Numbered from the stretch's first letter, positions 22,959-33,960 are shown. The stretch is DNA of 64,000 nucleotides from Gnetum montanum (GCA_015680685.1 MNCI01007798.1:182593-246592); one strand, 5' to 3'. Notes: a model not told the origin generated them from the sequence alone. Numbers and translations: made by a program.

Positions 22959-25397
22959 TATTCAACATGGCTTGCTAACCTTGTCCCAGTAAGAAAAAAA
23001 AATGGTGATATACCACTCTGTGTAGACTTTAGAATTCTAAATGATGCTTCCAACAAAGATAAGTATCCACTTCCGAGAATTGATGAGATGCTTATTAAAG
23101 TCTCAGGTTGCCAAGTATATTCCTTCCTAGACGGTTTCTCAGGTTATAATCAAATTGTCGTAGATAAGAATGATAGATACAAAACATCATTTATCACAAA
23201 GTGGGGAACTTTCGCTTACCAAAGAATGCCATTCGGATTGTCGAATGCCGGAGCTACTTTTCAAAGAGCAATGGATTTAGCATTTAAGGAATTATTAGGC
23301 AAATTCGTGGTGGTTTATTTAAATGATATTACAGTATTTTCAAAGAAGAAAGAAGATCATATCGATCATGTTCAGCAAGTTTTCGACAAATGCTGTGAGT
23401 TTGGTATTTCATTAAATCTTAAGAAGTGTATCTTCGGGGTTAAATCTGGAAGTCTATTAGGCCATGTGATATGTCAAGAAGGGATTGCCATAGACAATTC
23501 CCGAATTCAAGCAGTACAGAATATTGAGCATCCCACAAGTAAGAAATCTCTTAGATCTTTCTTTGGGAAGATAAACTTTGTGAAAAAGTTCATCCCCGGG
23601 TTTACTGAAATTACCAAACCTTTGATGCATATGCTAAAAAAGGATGTCCAAGTAGAGAAAACACCAGAATCAGAGAGAGCTTTATCAGAAATTAAAAAGG
23701 CTATACAAGAGGCTCCATATTTGGTAAAGCCTAGACTTAAAGAAGATTTTTGGTTATACTCATTTGCTTCAAATGATTCTATCGCTGCTGTTCTAACACA
23801 AAAGGATAGTGAAGGTCAAGATGAACCAATTGGATTTTTTGGGTATCAGTTGAAAGGTTCAGAGTTAAATTACTCAGACTTAGAGAAACAAGCTTTCGCA
23901 GTCATCAAGGCACTTCAGCATTTTAAATATTATTTGGAGAGTTCATTAGTTCACATTATGCTAATTGAACCTGCAGTCAAGCGATTCCTATCCCAAAATG
24001 AGATTGGATTGAAAAGAGGAAAATGGCTTATAAAGTTGCAAAGTTTCAGATTTTCATTGGAAATATGCAAGACAATTAAGGGAATGGGACTAGCCAAGTT
24101 AATGACTAGAGAAAGTGAAATTTATACACTTGACACCCACGAAGAGAATTGGTATGATGATGTTTTCAAATTTCTTAGTACAAGGAAAATCCCAAATAAT
24201 TTAACTGCAAGTCAAAAGAGAGCTTTCTTCAAAAGAGCACGAAGATTTGTTGTTAAAGATGGTATATTATATCGAAAGGATTTTCGGGGAGTTTTATTGG
24301 AATGTGTTCATAATGATCAAATTAGTTTCATTTTGGAACAATTTCATGATCATTTGAATTTATTTTATGAATCCCCTAAGTCAACTATGCAACATATACT
24401 TCGATATGGATATTACTGGCCTTCCATGTATCAAGACATTAGTTCAAAGATTCAAAAATGCTATAAATGTCAAGTTCATGGACCCAAGATTAAAAGGGCT
24501 AGAGCCCCTTTAAAACCAGTAGTTGCGGATAGACCATTTCAGCAATGGGGTTTGGATTTTATTGGTACTATTACTCCTTCAAGAGTTGGACACAAGTTTA
24601 TTCTCACAGCTACTGATTATTTTACTAAATGGTCTGAAGCAAAGGCTCTAAGAGGAAGTTCAGCATCAGACGTGATTAAGTTTCTAGACGACCACATTCT
24701 AAGTAGATTTGGTGTACCCGAAGTGTTAGTGTCAGATAATGGACCCGCCTTCAAATCCGAAGAGTTTATTAGATGGGCATCTGAAAGATCTATTTTCTTA
24801 TTTTCTTCATCAAATTATTATCCTCAAGGAAATGGTTTAGCGGAATCCACTAATAAGAAGCTTATCGCTTATATCAAGAAATCAATGGATGGGAATCTTG
24901 GAAATTGGATTGATTATCTACAATCCGCATTATGGTCAGATCGAATTAGATTTAAGAAAGCTATTGGGACATCACCATATAACTTAGTCTATGGTTTACC
25001 AGCAAGAATTACAAATAAGATTATAAGCTCAGCTTCCGAATTTGTACAAAGATATAGTGAAAAGACGGATAAAGATAGAAGTTTCATGACTTTACTTATT
25101 AAAAGGGAAGCTGAAGTAGATAAAGCAAGGGATAATTTGTTACAGAATACCTCTCAAGTTAAAAGATGGTTTGATAGGAAATCTTTGAGAAGAACTTTCA
25201 AGATAGGAGACCTTGTCCTGTTATGGAATATGAAGAAACCAAATAAGTTTACATCGACATGGATTGGTCCCTTTCAAATTTCAAAGAAATTATCAGAGGA
25301 TACCTACAAATTAGCAACCTTGGACGGCATGGAATTGCAGTTTCCATATAATGTTTTGCATATAAAACATTATTTGGGACAATTGCATACAACTTAA
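22959..25397 (+). CDS. B reverse transcriptase, gypsy RNase H and integrase
   Basis: 812 codons, open to the TAA at 25395. RT: STWLANLVPVRKKNG, LCVDFRILN, FLDGFSGYNQI, QRMPFGLSNAGATFQRAM, and the catalytic box reads YLND (Asn at 23322) where YLDD is expected. The gypsy RNase H (FWLYSFASNDSIAAVL, LNYSDLEKQAFAV) lacks clear catalytic acids, as known for elements that carry aRNH. Integrase: the HHCC finger has FHDHLNLFY with Tyr at 24366 in the place of the second His, then KCYKCQ; the core has Asp at 24555 (GLDFIG), Asp at 24735 (SDNGPAF) and Glu at 24843 with 35 residues between the last two. A GPF module ends the protein; no chromodomain is seen. Confidence 0.9.
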   Translation, partial: YSTWLANLVPVRKKNGDIPLCVDFRILNDASNKDKYPLPRIDEMLIKVSGCQVYSFLDGFSGYNQIVVDKNDRYKTSFITKWGTFAYQRMPFGLSNAGATFQRAMDLAFKELLGKFVVVYLNDITVFSKKKEDHIDHVQQVFDKCCEFGISLNLKKCIFGVKSGSLLGHVICQEGIAIDNSRIQAVQNIEHPTSKKSLRSFFGKINFVKKFIPGFTEITKPLMHMLKKDVQVEKTPESERALSEIKKAIQEAPYLVKPRLKEDFWLYSFASNDSIAAVLTQKDSEGQDEPIGFFGYQLKGSELNYSDLEKQAFAVIKALQHFKYYLESSLVHIMLIEPAVKRFLSQNEIGLKRGKWLIKLQSFRFSLEICKTIKGMGLAKLMTRESEIYTLDTHEENWYDDVFKFLSTRKIPNNLTASQKRAFFKRARRFVVKDGILYRKDFRGVLLECVHNDQISFILEQFHDHLNLFYESPKSTMQHILRYGYYWPSMYQDISSKIQKCYKCQVHGPKIKRARAPLKPVVADRPFQQWGLDFIGTITPSRVGHKFILTATDYFTKWSEAKALRGSSASDVIKFLDDHILSRFGVPEVLVSDNGPAFKSEEFIRWASERSIFLFSSSNYYPQGNGLAESTNKKLIAYIKKSMDGNLGNWIDYLQSALWSDRIRFKKAIGTSPYNLVYGLPARITNKIISSASEFVQRYSEKTDKDRSFMTLLIKREAEVDKARDNLLQNTSQVKRWFDRKSLRRTFKIGDLVLLWNMKKPNKFTSTWIGPFQISKKLSEDTYKLATLDGMELQFPYNVLHIKHYLGQLHTT

Positions 25398-25665
25398 AGA
25401 TGTTATGACACGAAAATAATATATGTATATAGTATTATGTAAATATTACTAGTAGTTATGCTTTACTTATATTTGAAATATTATCTTTCCTTCAAATGAG
25501 ACAAGAGGAAGCATACAAGTGAAACAAGTGGAATTCTACAAAGTTGACAAGTGGAGAGGGTGACTAATCCACCACTTGGTGAGGATTATGACAAATGGTT
25601 TGAATGCCTAAAAAGAAGGAAGCTTGGTTGGAGACACATGGATGGAAGTTAAACATTTAGGCACC
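25398..25665 (+). other. B spacer upstream of the internal promoter
   Basis: AT-rich non-coding sequence, closely matched by B' 324-614, including repeated ACAAGTGGA elements at 25525-25555. No frame is conserved. It may hold upstream promoter elements for the extra ORF. Confidence 0.5.
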
Positions 25666-25672
25666 TATAAAA
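25666..25672 (+). promoter_or_regulatory. Internal TATA box ahead of the extra ORF of B
   Basis: TATAAAA, with the context CACCTATAAAAGGAGGG, lies 71 bases from the last T to the ATG at 25743. That leaves about 40-45 bases of leader if transcription starts about 30 bases downstream. It is conserved in B' at 615. Confidence 0.55.
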
Positions 25673-25742
25673 GGAGGGTTAGATTGTTTAAGATTTCATC
25701 ATCTTTTATGTCAACTTTGGTAGTGAAGATTAGAGAGAGCTA

Positions 25743-26261
25743 ATGGAGTTTAAGAGAGCAATGAGAAAGCCTTTTATTCCATATGTGATGGGATGTTGCC
25801 CTGAGCATGTATTGAAGGCCTATCTAAAGGCTAAATCTTGTGGAGCTCCAAAGGAATGCCCTTTTATGGCTTGGCTATCCGATGAATTTTCTTTTCTCAC
25901 TTGGGGTTTGGATATTGAGTCCAATGTTTGGGGGCAATATCAAGATTGCTCCAAAGATGAAGAAAAAGAAGAAGAGCCACCAACTCATGGAAAATCATCA
26001 TGGGGATGGGGAGAAGCTTTGGCCACTCAAGAAGAAAATGAAGGAGTCAATGAAGAAGAACAACAGAACTCCTCCCAAAAAGAAAGTGAAGAAAAGCTTG
26101 GAGAAAAAGCTTCATCAGATCAAGGTGAGAGCTCCACCAAACAAGAAGCCAACAAGACCACCTACATCACATCAGAGATCTTGTATGAAGAGGTGAAGGA
26201 GATGAGGATTCCCACTAGGGTAACCCTCACAATTCAGTTTCCACCCAAGGATAGTATATGA
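25743..26261 (+). CDS. B extra ORF between integrase and 3' LTR, unknown protein
   Basis: 172 codons from an ATG to a TGA, intact here and recognisable in B' (692-1179). Residues 1-65 are Cys/aromatic-rich (PYVMGCCPEHVLKAYLKAKS, CGAPKECPFMAWLSDEF). Residues 65-140 are strongly acidic and Gln/Ser-rich, probably disordered. The last 35 residues are conserved with B' (YITSEI.YE.V.EMRIPTR). There is no signal peptide, membrane helix, zinc knuckle or known motif that I can see. I do not recognise the family. It could be an env-position accessory protein, a silencing-related factor or a captured gene; the sequence does not decide. Confidence 0.7.
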   Translation: MEFKRAMRKPFIPYVMGCCPEHVLKAYLKAKSCGAPKECPFMAWLSDEFSFLTWGLDIESNVWGQYQDCSKDEEKEEEPPTHGKSSWGWGEALATQEENEGVNEEEQQNSSQKESEEKLGEKASSDQGESSTKQEANKTTYITSEILYEEVKEMRIPTRVTLTIQFPPKDSI

Positions 26262-26433
26262 GAGACTTGATAATGTATAGTTGTACAGTTTGATTTTCTT
26301 TTAGGAATGAGGTTTTTTGTCCCATCTCACCTTATGTTAAATGGGAATTTTCCTCAAAAAAGATTTTTGTTTAGTTGTACAAATTCAATAAAATTTCAGT
26401 ATGCTCCAGTTTAAAATGAGGTTTATTTAAACT

Positions 26434-26451
26434 CTTTTTGGGGGGCAGAGA
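26434..26451 (+). other. Polypurine tract of B
   Basis: CTTTTTGGGGGGCAGAGA ends directly before the TGTTGGCA of the 3' LTR. It is the plus-strand priming site. Confidence 0.75.
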
Positions 26452-27245
26452 TGTTGGCACATTTTCAGCCACTACATGGAGCAGGAGTTTCAATTTACTT
26501 AAGAAGAATAAAAATGAAATGGGTGCTGGAATTCGGATAAGTTTCATGGAGATAAAACACATATTTAATTTAACCCTACATTAGGCAAAGAATGTAATAT
26601 CTCAGCATATTACATTTAACGAAACTTAGACTGGTTCAGTAACGGTGGTAGACATAGAACATACAGGGCCTGGTCACATAAATATATCAAGCATGAAATG
26701 ATGTTGGTCCTGCTTTTACAGAAGCCAAGAACAGGGAAAATGGGTTCTATGTTAAGAAGAAATAGTTACTGAATACTTGCAGAAACAGGGTTAAACACAA
26801 AAAAGAAAAACACAGTATCAATGGCAACAAAAATGCAGTGATTCTTGCTGCTAAAATTTACTAAGAAAATGCCAGAAATCACTCCATATTCTATTTGGAA
26901 TTTTGCCAAACACTTGCCACAGAGGGTTTCTTTGTTCTGTTTCCATAGTAAGCTTAATTTCCTGGCCAAAGACTACAAAAAATGAATGAAGCAGGGTCAG
27001 AACGCAGCCGGTTGCTACGCCTACGCCTTTGCCTGCAACTCCGGACAGTTCCGAGCAAAAACTGCAAAACAAAAATACGAATGCGCCGGACTTGGACGTT
27101 GTCCACGAATAGGGGCAAGACACCATTGCCGAGGGTTCACAAATTCAAGTCATTTCACCGTTAATATAACTGATACCGAGCTCTGCGAAAAAGCTGTTCC
27201 AACTGCAATCGTGTTTGTGGAGAGTTCAATAGATGACACACAGCC

Positions 27246-27377
27246 ATGGCGGACGCGGAAGACATGGAGATGGCGGCAGCAAAGCAGCTGCAGGGTTTCG
27301 GCGACGTCAGCAACAAACCAACGGCGGCAATCGCGACCTTTGGGCCAATCCGATGCAGAGCGGTGGCAGAGAAATAA
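27246..27377 (+). other. Short ORF in the GC-rich island of the B LTR
   Basis: 43 codons from ATGGCGGACGCGGAAGAC to TAA in a favourable start context (GCCATGGCG). The composition (MADAEDMEMAAAKQLQGFGD at the start, then VSNKPTAA) looks like the first exon of a plant gene and is unlike the rest of the element. It may be a captured host promoter and first exon, or chance. Longer overlapping frames here (for example from 26986) look spurious. Confidence 0.25.
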
Positions 27378-28106
27378 CGGACGGAGCAGTTCGGTGGAGA
27401 AGCAACACAAATCGCGGGAGGGAGCTGCGCACAGAAGGAGCATCAAGCAACGCGGTTAACCGCGTTAGAAAACCTTACATTTGAAATATATTTATCCTCC
27501 CATAAAGCTAACGTATTTGCTGTCCCGTGAAGTGTTTTAAAAAAAATGAAATGATGATGAATGAAACGTAGCCTCAAGGATAATTATTGAATATAAATGT
27601 TGATATTTACCTACATATTTAAATTATATTCAAAAAAAACCAAAATCTTGAGGATATGTATGATGTAAACACTTATCAGTTGCAGATTTTAATTGTTGTA
27701 ACTTTCTCCTAGCTTGTTGAGAAAGTAATCTTCTAATTGGTTAGTCGGGTTACTTGAGAGAAAAGTTAGGGGAGATATTTTTGGAGATACTTTTGAATAT
27801 TTGGAAATTGCAACTTCCCTATATATCATTTAGAAGACTTAATATCTCATTTGGAAGAAGCAAAATCAAAGGGATAAATATGTATGGAGTACTATAGCTT
27901 GTATTCATATATATATATTTTTTGAGATTGCCAAGGCCACTTGTCAACTACCTTATCTCTTTTGTGGTGGCAACCACCCAAGATATTTTGTAACTTACCT
28001 AACTTGTTGGGCAAGTAACCTCCTAACTGGTTGGTCAAGTTACTTGGGAGAGAAGTTAGGTAAGATATTTTTTAAATTTGTAACTTCCCTACCTACCTTT
28101 GAACCC

Positions 28107-28113
28107 TATAAAA
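28107..28113 (+). promoter_or_regulatory. TATA box of the B 3' LTR
   Basis: TATAAAA at the position equivalent to 18441 in the 5' LTR. Confidence 0.55.
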
Positions 28114-29398
28114 AGACTTCAAGGGTCAAGAAGAAGGGGGAATGAATTTGGATTAAGAAGATCAAAAATTTGGATTAGGAGGATTTTGAGGAAGGACTTC
28201 TCACATCACACTTGGGCTCTTGGAGACACTTTGAGTCTTGGGAGAAGAGCATTTGTAAAGAAGAAAGCGTGAACGATTGCTTGCAAGATGGCTTGCTAGA
28301 ATAAAGATTTCAGCCTCTTTGTCATGGTCCTGTGAGTTATGCATTTCATTTTTTGTTTTGTTTAAATTGCTTAGCTAGTGGTTTAGATAGTATCATCCTT
28401 GGCAAGTAATTTTGGGATTTTTAGATTGCTCTTATTGTTCTTGTTGCCTGATAGAAATTTCTGTTAAAATTTTTCCATAGAAGCGCTAGTGAATAAAAGC
28501 CTTAAGAGCATTTTAGTAGTAAATTTCGTTATTGTGCAACGTTTGGGAACTGCTATTGGGTTGTTGAAAGAGAGCCTCTGTTTGTAGTCACGCCGTGGAA
28601 CAATCTAGTAGTCAAGAGGGTTCAGAAAATCTTTGGTATTTTGATGGGACCAGAATAGCTTCTTTATCTTTAAAGTGATTTTCCGTGTTATTTCAATCAG
28701 AAATTGTCAAGTCTTTTAAAGGTTCTGTTTGAATGCAATCGTTGGCATCTATTGTCTAGTCAAAGTGGAGTCTCGTACGTGGTAGTTTACGCAGCGATTT
28801 TTGGTAGCACAGTAGGATTGTCTTGAAGATATTGCTTGGTTGAGCCTTGGAAGTTTGAACAATTCGTAGATATTGAATTTGGAATAGCTTTATTGCGAAG
28901 TGTTTACTCGTGTCATTTTACCTTGTTTAAATATTTGAGGTCCACACAAATCTGCTTTCTTTTCTTTTCTGTCTATTTCCATTGAATCTTGCTCTATTTC
29001 TAGTTTTCTTGTGGAACTATCTCTTTCTCTGGGGAAAATTAGGAGTAGATTTGCGGAGTTGTGCTCAAATGTTTTTGCAAAATTTTATTTGTTACAAGTA
29101 GGTATTATAAGGACCGCGTAGACTAGGCAGTTGAACAAAATAGGAAATTTTCAACAACTCACAGTACTTGGCAAAGTTGGCTGAATCTCTTTAAAGTAAG
29201 TCATTTGTAGTTTACACGCAACGCAATCGTTACATTTCTCACAACTGCACGCCGCAACAGCACACACACATACTCACATTAACTATTGAGTTATTTGGAG
29301 GTATCTGGGCCTTGGTGTTGCCAGAGACCAACAGGCACCTAAATCCTGTTCGAGGACACTCGTTGGCAGTCGCATCCCAAACGGTCACCAACACCATG

Positions 29399-30420
29399 CT
29401 TAGGATATTCAATGATAAGTATTAAACATACTCCTAGGTGTCCAACTTAAGGAAGTAAATTCAAGGGTGGAAACAAGAAGCACAAAAAACCTTGGATGCT
29501 ACCATTCACCAATAATATGGATTGATGCAAAAATGTCCTAGCCATGGTTATTCTCAATTGGCTCAACTCCACCACATTGTAGATAGGATTCATAATGAAA
29601 TAAGGAAAACCTTGGTATCTATGCCGAAGGTAAATTGTCAAAACTAATTACCTACCAAGTACAAAGGTTAATAGAGTTGGTCACCAAAGAGGAGGATGAA
29701 CTACAAAAAATAGAAAGTATAAATGAGTACAACCTTGATCCTTCCATCTGCAAGAGGAAGGTTCATTTTTATGATAGTGAGGATGAATCCATATTTGATG
29801 AGAAGATGCATAAAAAAGCCTTGCCACTTCAATAATTCCAATCTAAACTTACAACAAAGGTTGATTAGTTAATGAACTCCATGGATAGCTTATTTCAAGC
29901 TATCCTTAAAATTGCTAAAGAGTCCTAAGAACAAGGTAGTGATCGTGAGCATTGGAGGCATAAAGAAGCTGAACGTGCATATTACAAAGGTAAGGGAAAA
30001 TTTTCTTCAAGAGGATAGGTTGCAGATAGTGAATTAGATGATGATCATGGATGTGATGTCTTCTAGTACAAACACCTTAAGGGATGTTGCCCCATTGTGT
30101 CACATCTTCAGGATTTTCGGGTGTATGCCTTACATCCATGACTTACACAAAGGCAAACATCTAGGAGATTGCCTTATCCTCAAGGTAATCTTAAGCAATT
30201 CTACTACCATAAATTGTATTATCCAAGTAGAGCTCTGCTACAACCATATGAATAGTACCATCAATGGTAGAAACCACAATCATGGGCATTTGCACCACCA
30301 AAGCAACAATACCCTTACTAATAGTTTGATCCATATGATTACCATGTTCAATAACCAATGTCTTCATGTGACTTTTCTAGTAATGTTTCTTAGTTACAAC
30401 CTTACTACCACCCATGTCTA
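29399..30420 (+). pseudogene. A gag, C-terminal part
   Basis: Reading continues in phase with 17012 once element B and one target repeat are removed. The gag domain finishes with FNDKY, VSNLRK, IQGWKQEAQKTLDATIHQ and KCPSHGYSQLAQLHHIVDRI, a clear Athila-type gag signature. A tail with DPSICKRKVHFYDSEDES (near 29740) and a Gln/Tyr/Pro-rich region (30200-30400) follows. Stops continue (for example TAA at the KY and NQN segments) and at least one frame change is needed in the tail. Confidence 0.8.
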
Positions 30421-30892
30421 ATTGGATCCATGTAGGAAACCTTCTCAAGAAATTAGTTGATCCTGGAAATCCTCTAATTTATTTGCAAATTGCTCAGAAC
30501 AACTATGAAAGGCTCTTCTTGATTCAGGTTCTAGTGTTAATTAGATTTCTCATGAGATATACACTACTTGGAACTTTCCTTCCCTTAAGAAGAGAAACAT
30601 CATATTAAAATTGGCAAACCAGTCCATCATTATTCCATTGGAATTGGTAGAAGGCATTATGACCACTATCTATGGGTGGTCTTATCCTGTTAACTTCTTG
30701 GTAATCAAAGTGAAGAACTGCAAAGAAAACTTTCCATTCATCATGGGAAGAGCATGGTTGGGAATAGTAAATGCAAAAATGGGCATCAGAGATCTTTCCT
30801 TAGAAATCTCTAAAGAAAATGCATTTGGAAAGATTAAGAAGAAGACAGTTTCATGCATCCCATACAATGATAGAAAGTGCAATTGTGTGTAG
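30421..30892 (+). pseudogene. A aspartic protease
   Basis: It starts NWIHVGNLLKKLVDPGNPLI. The part after the active site is open for 93 codons (30611-30892) and reads VEGIMTTIYGWSYPVNFLVI, PFIMGRAWLGIVNAKMGIRD and LEISKENAFGKIKKKTV, typical of gypsy protease C-terminal parts. The active-site stretch (around 30510-30530) is frameshifted, so DSG is read only in another frame. Inactive. Confidence 0.65.
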
Positions 30893-31389
30893 AAACTTTG
30901 GCTAATCAAGCAAGCATGCATCTCTGCATGCAAGTAGTATGCACCAGAAGTAGAAATTTACAGCTGTCTATATGCATTGACCACAAAATATTAGGGCACC
31001 TAGTGGTTAACCACTAATTCAAAAAGTAGCACACTATGCATAAAACTAGTTAAGAGCCTTACATGTGAATATGTCACAAGCATGGATGAACTTAAGCAAG
31101 TTCATCACCAACTCTTCAATGATACAAACAATGATACCTATTGGGAAGAACTGGAAATTCTTGAGAACATCAAGCAACAACCCCTTGAATTGAAAATGCT
31201 ATTGATTAGAATGGAATATGCATTTTTGAAAAATAAAAATTTGGTTATAATCAATGCAAGACTTGCTCCAAAATAGAAAGAGATGTTATTGAAGGTAGTT
31301 GAAAGATGGTCAGTATCTTTTTCTTGGTCATATCCTAAACTCACAAGGATTGGTCCTGGGATACCCTAGCATAGCATTTACACCAACCT

Positions 31390-32260
31390 AACCATGAAGC
31401 CAAAATGATAGCCACAAAGGTGGTTGAACCCAAAATTAAAGCAAATTGTCAAGAAGAAAATCAAGCAACTCCTCAAGGCTTGAAAATAGTAAGTGGATTA
31501 GCCCACTTGTAATTATGCTAAAGAAAGATGGAAAATGGCAAGTCTACATCGATTTTAGGCTATTGATTATGGCAATATTCAAGGATCACTTTCTGTTCCC
31601 ATTTGTTGAGCAGGTGCTCAACATAATATCAAGGCATTGCTACTACAACTTCCTAGATGGTTATAATGGTTATAACCAAACTCAAAGTGCACTAGAGGAC
31701 CAAGTAAAGACAATGTTCACAAGTCATTGGGGGAATTTTGCACATCATAAAATTTCATTTGGTCTATATAATGCCCCTACCACATTTCAATGCCTAGTCC
31801 TAAGCATCTTTCAATAGTAGATTGGTAGTGATGTATAAGTCTTCATGGATGACTTCTCCACCTATGGAGCTACATTTGAGCAAGCCTTAGACCACCTTGA
31901 GCAAGTGTTAAAATGATGTTTCAAAACTAACTTATGGCTTAATTGGTAGAAAAGTCACCTCATGGTGTAGGAGGGCATTGTATTATGGCACAAAATATCA
32001 CAAGAAGGAATTGAGGTGGACCCTAAAAAAAGTGTCACCTAAGGAATAACCTACCAACTAGAAATAGTTAAAGATGTTTGTTCATTCATTGGACACACTA
32101 GCTACTACTAGTAATTCATAGAGAATTTCTCTAAGATCACAAAACCATTGGTCGAACTAATAAAAAAGGATGCTTCTTTTATCTGGATCCTAGAATGTGA
32201 AAAAGCATTCCAGAAACTAAAAGAAAGGCTTGTGGAAACTCCAATTCTACAAGCACCTAA
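31390..32260 (+). pseudogene. A reverse transcriptase
   Basis: Motifs in order: WISPLVIMLKKDGKWQVYID and FRLL (31490-31560), YYNFLDGYNGYNQ (31640-31680), HWGNFAHHKISFGLYNAPTT (31720-31785) and VFMDDFSTYG (31838-31868). The catalytic FMDD is kept here, unlike in E. The thumb and connection follow with several TAG codons and frame changes. The type is Athila, matching E 8900-9900. Confidence 0.8.
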
Positions 32261-32625
32261 TTGCTCTAGACTATTTCATATCATGAAAAATGCATCAAAT
32301 TCTTCTTTGTAAGCTATTCTAACATAGTTATATGACAAGAAAAATCCATACTACATCCATTCCACTAGACGAAGCATTGTGGGTGCGCAATTGAACTACA
32401 TCACTATAGAAAAAGAATTAATGGTAGTGGTGTTTCCTCTAGAGAAGTTCAAGCACTATGTGCTTTGACACAAGGTGTTTGTGCACACAGACCATAGTGC
32501 TTCGATACAAGGTGTCATATAGTGGTTAGTGATCTTACAAGAATTTGATATTACAATGGTAAATTGGAAGGGCATCGAGAATGTGGTTGTTGATCACTTG
32601 TCTCAATTATGATGGGATGACAAAG
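32261..32625 (+). pseudogene. A RNase H
   Basis: Segments equivalent to gypsy RNase H are readable: PNCSRLFHIM followed by ASNSSL (32265-32310), NYITIEKELMVVVFPLEKFK (32395-32450) and a TDHSA-like turn near 32490. The last acidic region near 32590 reads VVDHLSQL. Frame changes and stops make it non-functional. Confidence 0.6.
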
Positions 32626-32639
32626 AGGACAAAAGCCCA

Positions 32640-33960
32640 TTATCTGATACGTATCCTGATGAAATCCTCTTTTCTATGGAAGTAGCTAAATAAATTCCCA
32701 ATGAACCAAAATGATATGATAACATTCTCACTTATCTTCTCACTTAGGAGATGACATAAAGGTTGGACCATTGAAGGAAATAATAGTTTCTTCACTAGGT
32801 AAAGCACTTCATGGAGATCAATGGACACCTCTACAAGATGAGCATCAATGGCCTAGTTTGATGGTATGTCCTTGATGCTAATCAATTATGTATGCTCCAA
32901 GATTCTCATGAAGGTCCTTGTGGAGGACACTATGCTAGGAGACACATGACCATTAAAATCTTGATGGTAGGGTACTATTGGCCAACACTCTTCACGGATG
33001 GTCACCATATTATCTGCTCTTGTGAATGATGCCAACGAGATGGTGGAATGACTACTTGAATGAAGGGACCTTAACAATGGATTCAACCATTAGAGCCATT
33101 TGACATTTGGGGCATTGATTTCATGGGTCACATCATGCCCATGTGAAATGGAAAGTCATACATCATAGTTATTGTTTACTATTGTACGAAATGGATAGAA
33201 GTAGTAGTTGTCATTGACTATACATCTTCTACTAGTACTAGATTTGTACATAAAAACATTGTAAATAGGTTTGGTATGTCATGTACATTAATTTTTGATA
33301 ATGGAACTCATTTTATAAGCACTAATTTTCAAAAGCTTATGCAACACTTGGGGGTTGAATACAAACTCAAAATACCTTACCATCCCCAAGCTAATGGTCA
33401 AGCTGAGGTTATGAATAGGGAAATCATAAGAATACTAACAAGAATTGTTAGTAAGTATAGGCAGGACTAGAGCACAAAACTCAGTGATGCTCTTTGGTCC
33501 TATCACTCAACTTAAAAAATTTCTATAGGCTACTCTCTCTATGAGCTTGTGTATGGAAAACTACCAATACTTTCTATTCAATATAAACTCCATACACTTT
33601 AAACAACTTGTGACCTTGACCTTGACTTAAGTCTAGCCTAAAAGAAAAAACTAATAAATCTCAACCTGCAAGATGAAAATCAATTAGTAGCCTTATCATC
33701 TAATGAGTTGCACAAGGCTTATAACAAAAAGTGTCATGACATAAAAATTAGAAAAGTTAAATTTCAAATGAAAGACAAGATTCTCTACTAGAACCCCACA
33801 CATGTACCTCAATGAACTAAGTTCTAAACATTGTGGGAGGAACCTTATATCATTTATGAAATTTTTTTTTTAGGGGCCATGATGATCTATAAACTTGAGA
33901 GCCCAAATTAAACCTTTCCATGAACATAAGCCAGCTAACACAACAACAACTTCATTAGAT
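32640..33960 (+). pseudogene. A integrase
   Basis: The N-terminal zinc-finger region lies around 32890-33060. The core has PFDIWGIDFMGHIMP (33098-33140), then from 33276 an open 64-codon stretch with IFDNGTHF and IPYHPQANGQAEVMNRE, so both Asp and the Glu of the DDE triad remain. The C-terminal part (YELVYGKLP, then a GPF-like EEPYIIYE) runs to about 33930. Stops in the first third and after 33470 disable it. Confidence 0.8.

Larger units (their letters stand above)
17013..29393 (+). mobile_element. Element B: Tat-like Ty3/gypsy retrotransposon with RNase H before RT and an extra 3' ORF
   Basis: The element is 12,381 bp as assembled. Target repeat CCATG flanks it (17008-17012 and 29394-29398). 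The LTRs (17013-19744 and 26452-29393) start TGTTGGCA and end CCAACA. Internal order: PBS, gag-protease, archaeal-type RNase H, RT, degenerate RNase H, integrase, TATA box, 172-codon ORF, purine tract. By eye the LTRs differ at about 15 of the first 540 bases, so it is much younger than its host A. The 5' LTR contains a 678-base gap. Confidence 0.93.
26452..29393 (+). mobile_element. 3' LTR of element B
   Basis: 2942 bp, complete, TGTTGGCA to ACCAACA, followed by the target repeat CCATG. It contains a GC-rich, CpG-rich island (about 26990-27470) in an otherwise AT-rich LTR, and a diverged internal duplication: the segment CTTGTTG.G.AAGTAA.CT.CTAA.TGGTT at about 27715 recurs at about 28005. 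A TATA box is at 28107. Confidence 0.93.

Noticed and set aside
25743-26261. Calling the extra ORF of B an envelope gene
   Set aside because: Only the position fits. No signal peptide, membrane helix or cleavage site is visible.
26986-27484. ORFs of 83-157 codons in the GC-rich LTR island
   Set aside because: Several overlapping frames on both strands, no motif, composition typical of chance frames in GC-rich DNA. Only the short 27246 frame was kept, with low confidence.
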